DNA of 64,000 nt from contig OZ252031.1 in the NCBI GenBank assembly GCA_965247775.1, forward strand, positions 186,001 through 250,000, read 5' to 3'. The notes below the pieces were generated by a model. It searched no databases, was not told where the DNA came from, and worked only from the letters and a program-made list of their open reading frames with translations. A program made the position numbers and the translations under genes. Shown in pieces: positions 62,401 through 64,000 of the stretch (positions are counted from its first letter, which is position 1; each line of letters opens with the position of its first letter). Source of the DNA: G965247775 sp965247775 (lineage in GTDB: Bacteria; Chloroflexota; Dehalococcoidia; Bin125).

Positions 62401-62952
62401 CCGGTGCAAGCGGATGGGGACGACCTGATCGTCTATCGGGAGGACCGGCGCAGCGAGTGGCTGCGCTTCCGCTTCCCGCGGCAGGAGGGGAAACGGCGGC
62501 TGTGTCTGGCGGACTTCTACCGGCCGGTGGAGAGCGGAGAGATGGACGTGGCCGGGTTCCACGTGGTGACGGTGGGGCCACGGGTGAGCCAGCGCGCGCA
62601 GGAGTTGTTCCACGCGAACCGCTATCAGGAGTACCTCTACTGGCATGGGTTCGGGGTGGAGATGGCGGAGGCGCTGGCGGAGTTCTGGCATCGGCGGGTG
62701 CGGGAGGAGCTGGGCATTGGGGGGGAGGACGGGGAGACGCCGCGGGATCTGTTCGCGGGACGCTACCGGGGAGCGCGGTTCAGCTTCGGCTACCCGGCGT
62801 GTCCGGATCTGGGGGATCAGAAGCTGCTGTTCGAGATGCTGCGGCCGGAGGAGATCGGGGTGACGTTGTCGGAGGAGTTCCAGTTGGTGCCGGAGCAGTC
62901 GACGAGCGCGATCGTGACGGCGCACCCCGAAGCGGCGTACTTCAACGTCTGA
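59470..62952 (+). CDS. metH: Cobalamin-dependent methionine synthase
   Basis: The 1160-residue protein holds all four modules: homocysteine domain (about 1-310, zinc Cys in LGLNCATGPDH and IVGGCCGTRP), pterin-binding domain (about 330-600, ILIVGERANANGSRRFKRLL), cobalamin cap and B12 domain (about 635-850, with DVHDIGKNLVDIILSNNG, whose His ligates cobalt), and the AdoMet reactivation domain (about 890-1160, TPPFWGRRMHAGIALRG). A Pro/Ala-rich linker at about 850-885 separates the last two. The GTG at 59470 gives the family start. The gene is divergent from metF-metK. Confidence 0.96.
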   Translation: MAERLSLLDIARTRVVFLDSATGTAIQDRQLRAEDFGGLDGCNEYLNLVNPDVVRRLHEANLAVGVDAVKTNSFGASAITLAEYGLADRTREINVAAAELACEVAAGYATGARPRFVVGSMGPGTKLPSLGQISFEALRAAYQEQAEALMAGGVDALLVETVYDLLQAKSAIIGAQDAMAASGRRVSLLVSVTIETTGQMLVGSEIGAALTALAPLGIDALGLNCATGPDHMHEHLRYLSQASPLPILCQPNAGLPHVEDDRAVYDLTPEGLRAAHETFVREYGVSIVGGCCGTRPAHLAAVIEALDGVAPAVRRPRPEAGAASLYTAVPYEQDASILIVGERANANGSRRFKRLLAAENFDEMANVVRDQAGEGAHIVDVCVDYVGRDGVSDMERLVAAARGRSTLPIMLDSTEGPVLEAGLKLIGGKPLLNSINLEDGGQRLDRTLRAARRFGAGVVALVIDEEGQARTADRKLAIAQRIYRLATEEYGLPPGDLFFDALTLPLGSGQEELRNDGVETLTAVRRLKEELPQAHTILGVSNISFGLDPAARQVLNSVFLHEAVVVGLDAAIVHARQILPEHQIEAAQRLAAQRLIHNDWSEGDPLQAFMALFTGAVVRAEAADLVGAPVEERLHRRILDGLREGLAEDLDEALGARPALAVINEVLLPAMQVVGDLFGAGKMQLPFVLQSAETMKAAVSQLEPHMEKSAAMGKGTIVLATVRGDVHDIGKNLVDIILSNNGFRTVNLGIKQPIANVIDAAERVSADAIGLSGLLVKSTVVMKEDLQELNRRGLSQYPVLLGGAALTRRYVEQDLRDVYEGAVYYGQDAFEGLGIMHALMEGREPERQGAASRAAGEDVAAGGEAPAAAAPGVAPAPAARGTGLAAATRSAVRRDVPLVTPPFWGRRMHAGIALRGILPYLNEVALFRGQWGFRKGELSDTEFADLLEREARPALRRLSDEAIAGGILEPAVVYGYFPVQADGDDLIVYREDRRSEWLRFRFPRQEGKRRLCLADFYRPVESGEMDVAGFHVVTVGPRVSQRAQELFHANRYQEYLYWHGFGVEMAEALAEFWHRRVREELGIGGEDGETPRDLFAGRYRGARFSFGYPACPDLGDQKLLFEMLRPEEIGVTLSEEFQLVPEQSTSAIVTAHPEAAYFNV

Positions 62953-62968
62953 GGCTTCAACGTGTGAG
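62940..62968 (+). repeat. Short tandem duplication at the metH stop
   Basis: CTTCAACGTCTGAG and CTTCAACGTGTGAG follow each other with one base between. The first contains the metH TGA in frame, so the last codons and stop are effectively copied. It may be a recent slippage duplication. Confidence 0.6.
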
Positions 62969-63006
62969 CCGGTCGGCTTAGGCTGGGCGCAGACCGGGGG
63001 AGGCGC

Positions 63007-64000
63007 GTGCGCAGCGACGAAGGACCGGTGAAGGCGGAGATCTACCGTCCGCCCTGGCGCGAGGGCGTGGGCCTGATCCCACGGTACGTGGTGCGGCCCA
63101 CGCTGCAGTTCGTGCGGATCGAGGCGGCGGGCGGCATCGTGCTGGTGGCGGCGGCGGCGGCGGCGCTGATCTGGGCGAACGTGTTTCCGCAGGCGTACGA
63201 GGATTTCTGGACGGCGGAGATCGTCCTGGACTTCGACATCCTGACGCTGTCCGAGTCGCTGGAGGGCTGGGTCAACGACGCCTTGATGGTGGTGTTCTTC
63301 TTCGTCATCGGGCTGGAGATCAAGCGGGAGGCGGTGTACGGGGAGCTGCGGGATCGGCGGCAGGCGATGCTGCCGGTGATGGCGGCGCTGGGGGGCATGG
63401 TGGGGCCGGCGCTGATCTTCACGGCCTTCAACGCGGGGGGCGAGGGGGCGCGGGGCTGGGGGATCCCGGTGGCGACGGACATCGCGTTCGCGCTGGGGGT
63501 GCTGTCGTTGATGGGGCCGCGGGTGCCGATCCAGCTGAAGATCTTCCTGCTGACGCTGGCGGTGGCGGACGATATTGGGGGCATTCTGATCATTGCGGTC
63601 TTCTACACGGACGACCTGGCGATCGAGTGGCTGCTGGGGGCGATGGGGGCGGTGGCATTCATCGTGCTGATGCAGCGGGGAGGGATCCGGCCCGTGCTGG
63701 CCTACGTGCCGATCGGCGCGATTCTGTGGCTGTGCATTTTCGAGTCGGGGGTGGAAGCGACGATCGGGGGGGTGATCCTGGGCTTGATGACGCCGGCCGG
63801 GTCACTGTACGTGCGGGAGCGCTTCGGGACGTCGGTCACGGCGCTGCTGGACGACTTCCACGGCGCGATGGGGCGGGGACCGTTGGAGGATCCGCACACG
63901 CGGCCCGGGACGGACCCTGAGGCGGGCCGGCACGAGGGCATGTACGCGGGGGAGATGGCGGAGCGGGTGGTGCGGGCCGACCTGGCCGATGTGGCGGTGG
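63007..64000 (+). CDS. nhaA: NhaA-family Na+/H+ antiporter, 5' part (cut by window edge)
   Basis: At least 331 residues are visible. Family features are FVRIEAAGGIVLVAAAAAAL, NDALMVVFFFVIGLEIKREA, GWGIPVATDIAFALGVLSLM (the TDIAF helix break) and FLLTLAVADDIGGILIIAVF, whose two Asp residues are the NhaA ion site. It would export Na+ for H+ across the membrane. The visible end is a hydrophilic stretch after about helix 10. The GTG at 63007 is preceded by GGGAGG. The gene runs past 64000. Confidence 0.93.
   Translation, partial: MRSDEGPVKAEIYRPPWREGVGLIPRYVVRPTLQFVRIEAAGGIVLVAAAAAALIWANVFPQAYEDFWTAEIVLDFDILTLSESLEGWVNDALMVVFFFVIGLEIKREAVYGELRDRRQAMLPVMAALGGMVGPALIFTAFNAGGEGARGWGIPVATDIAFALGVLSLMGPRVPIQLKIFLLTLAVADDIGGILIIAVFYTDDLAIEWLLGAMGAVAFIVLMQRGGIRPVLAYVPIGAILWLCIFESGVEATIGGVILGLMTPAGSLYVRERFGTSVTALLDDFHGAMGRGPLEDPHTRPGTDPEAGRHEGMYAGEMAERVVRADLADVAV

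Noticed and set aside
59152..62925. 1257-codon open frame antisense to metH
   Set aside because: Shadow of metH: rich in Arg, His and Pro, no family match, and caused by few stops in GC-rich antisense frames.

Overview
The window is very GC-rich, gene-dense bacterial chromosome with strong G-rich/C-poor coding strands and frequent GTG starts. The gene set fits a Chloroflexota bacterium, probably a Dehalococcoidia relative: two-subunit KorAB 2-oxoacid:ferredoxin oxidoreductase, two F420-type LLM oxidoreductases, an SCO1664-family protein, citramalate synthase, and a stand-alone AICAR transformylase next to a PurO-type IMP cyclohydrolase. The taxonomic call is inference from gene content. No ribosomal marker is present; the only RNA gene seen is tRNA-Pro(CGG).

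Layout. 1-3.6 kb: 5' end of a LarA-type racemase gene, an OsmC-family gene read through an in-frame UGA, an unknown protein, an MBL-fold hydrolase and a decayed MFS gene. 3.7-19.4 kb: a nearly complete branched-chain amino acid region (ilvE, ilvB-ilvN-ilvC, leuA, leuC-leuD-leuB, cimA) with a plsY/geranylgeranyl-reductase pair inserted. ilvB has a Val/Leu-rich leader peptide followed by a rho-independent terminator, a classic attenuation layout. ilvD is not in the window. 19.4-24.3 kb: PDZ and LysM envelope proteins, tRNA-Pro, remnants of enoyl-CoA hydratase and Ldh2-type dehydrogenase genes, and an aldo/keto reductase. 24.4-27.9 kb: an AhpD-like gene, an ABC exporter and an AhpC/TSA-like gene. 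28-31.2 kb: LLM oxidoreductase, DUF3179 lipoprotein and a DUF1501 remnant. 31.2-45.8 kb: phosphodiesterase-like protein, KorBA, a second LLM enzyme, SnoaL-like protein, DinB, SDR, aquaporin, VOC protein, alpha/beta hydrolase, diiron protein, MFS exporter, LOG protein and TIGR01777 epimerase. 45.9-57 kb: split purine-synthesis pair, SCO1664 protein, M1 aminopeptidase, amidase, RmuC, an internally deleted M3 peptidase and an isocitrate/isopropylmalate-family dehydrogenase. 57-63 kb: the methyl cycle (metK, metF, divergent metH). From 63 kb: NhaA, cut by the window edge.

Main discovery. Three thiol-redox genes, of OsmC, AhpD and AhpC/TSA-like families, each have a UGA exactly where the family has a redox-active cysteine. 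Each UGA is followed at the right distance (17-22 nt) by a hairpin with G at the start of its apical loop, as expected of a bacterial SECIS element. Two of these hairpins are near-perfect 8-9 bp stems. This points to a selenocysteine-dependent peroxide and thiol defence set, with AhpD and AhpC-like members only 2.2 kb apart. The AhpD gene also needs one extra base in a C run to be read through.

Caution. Several genes (AhpD-like, VOC, SRPBCC-like, diiron, DinB) carry single-base frameshifts, many in short G or C runs, and others (M3 peptidase, Ldh2, enoyl-CoA hydratase, MFS) have internal deletions. Some of this may be assembly error rather than gene decay.
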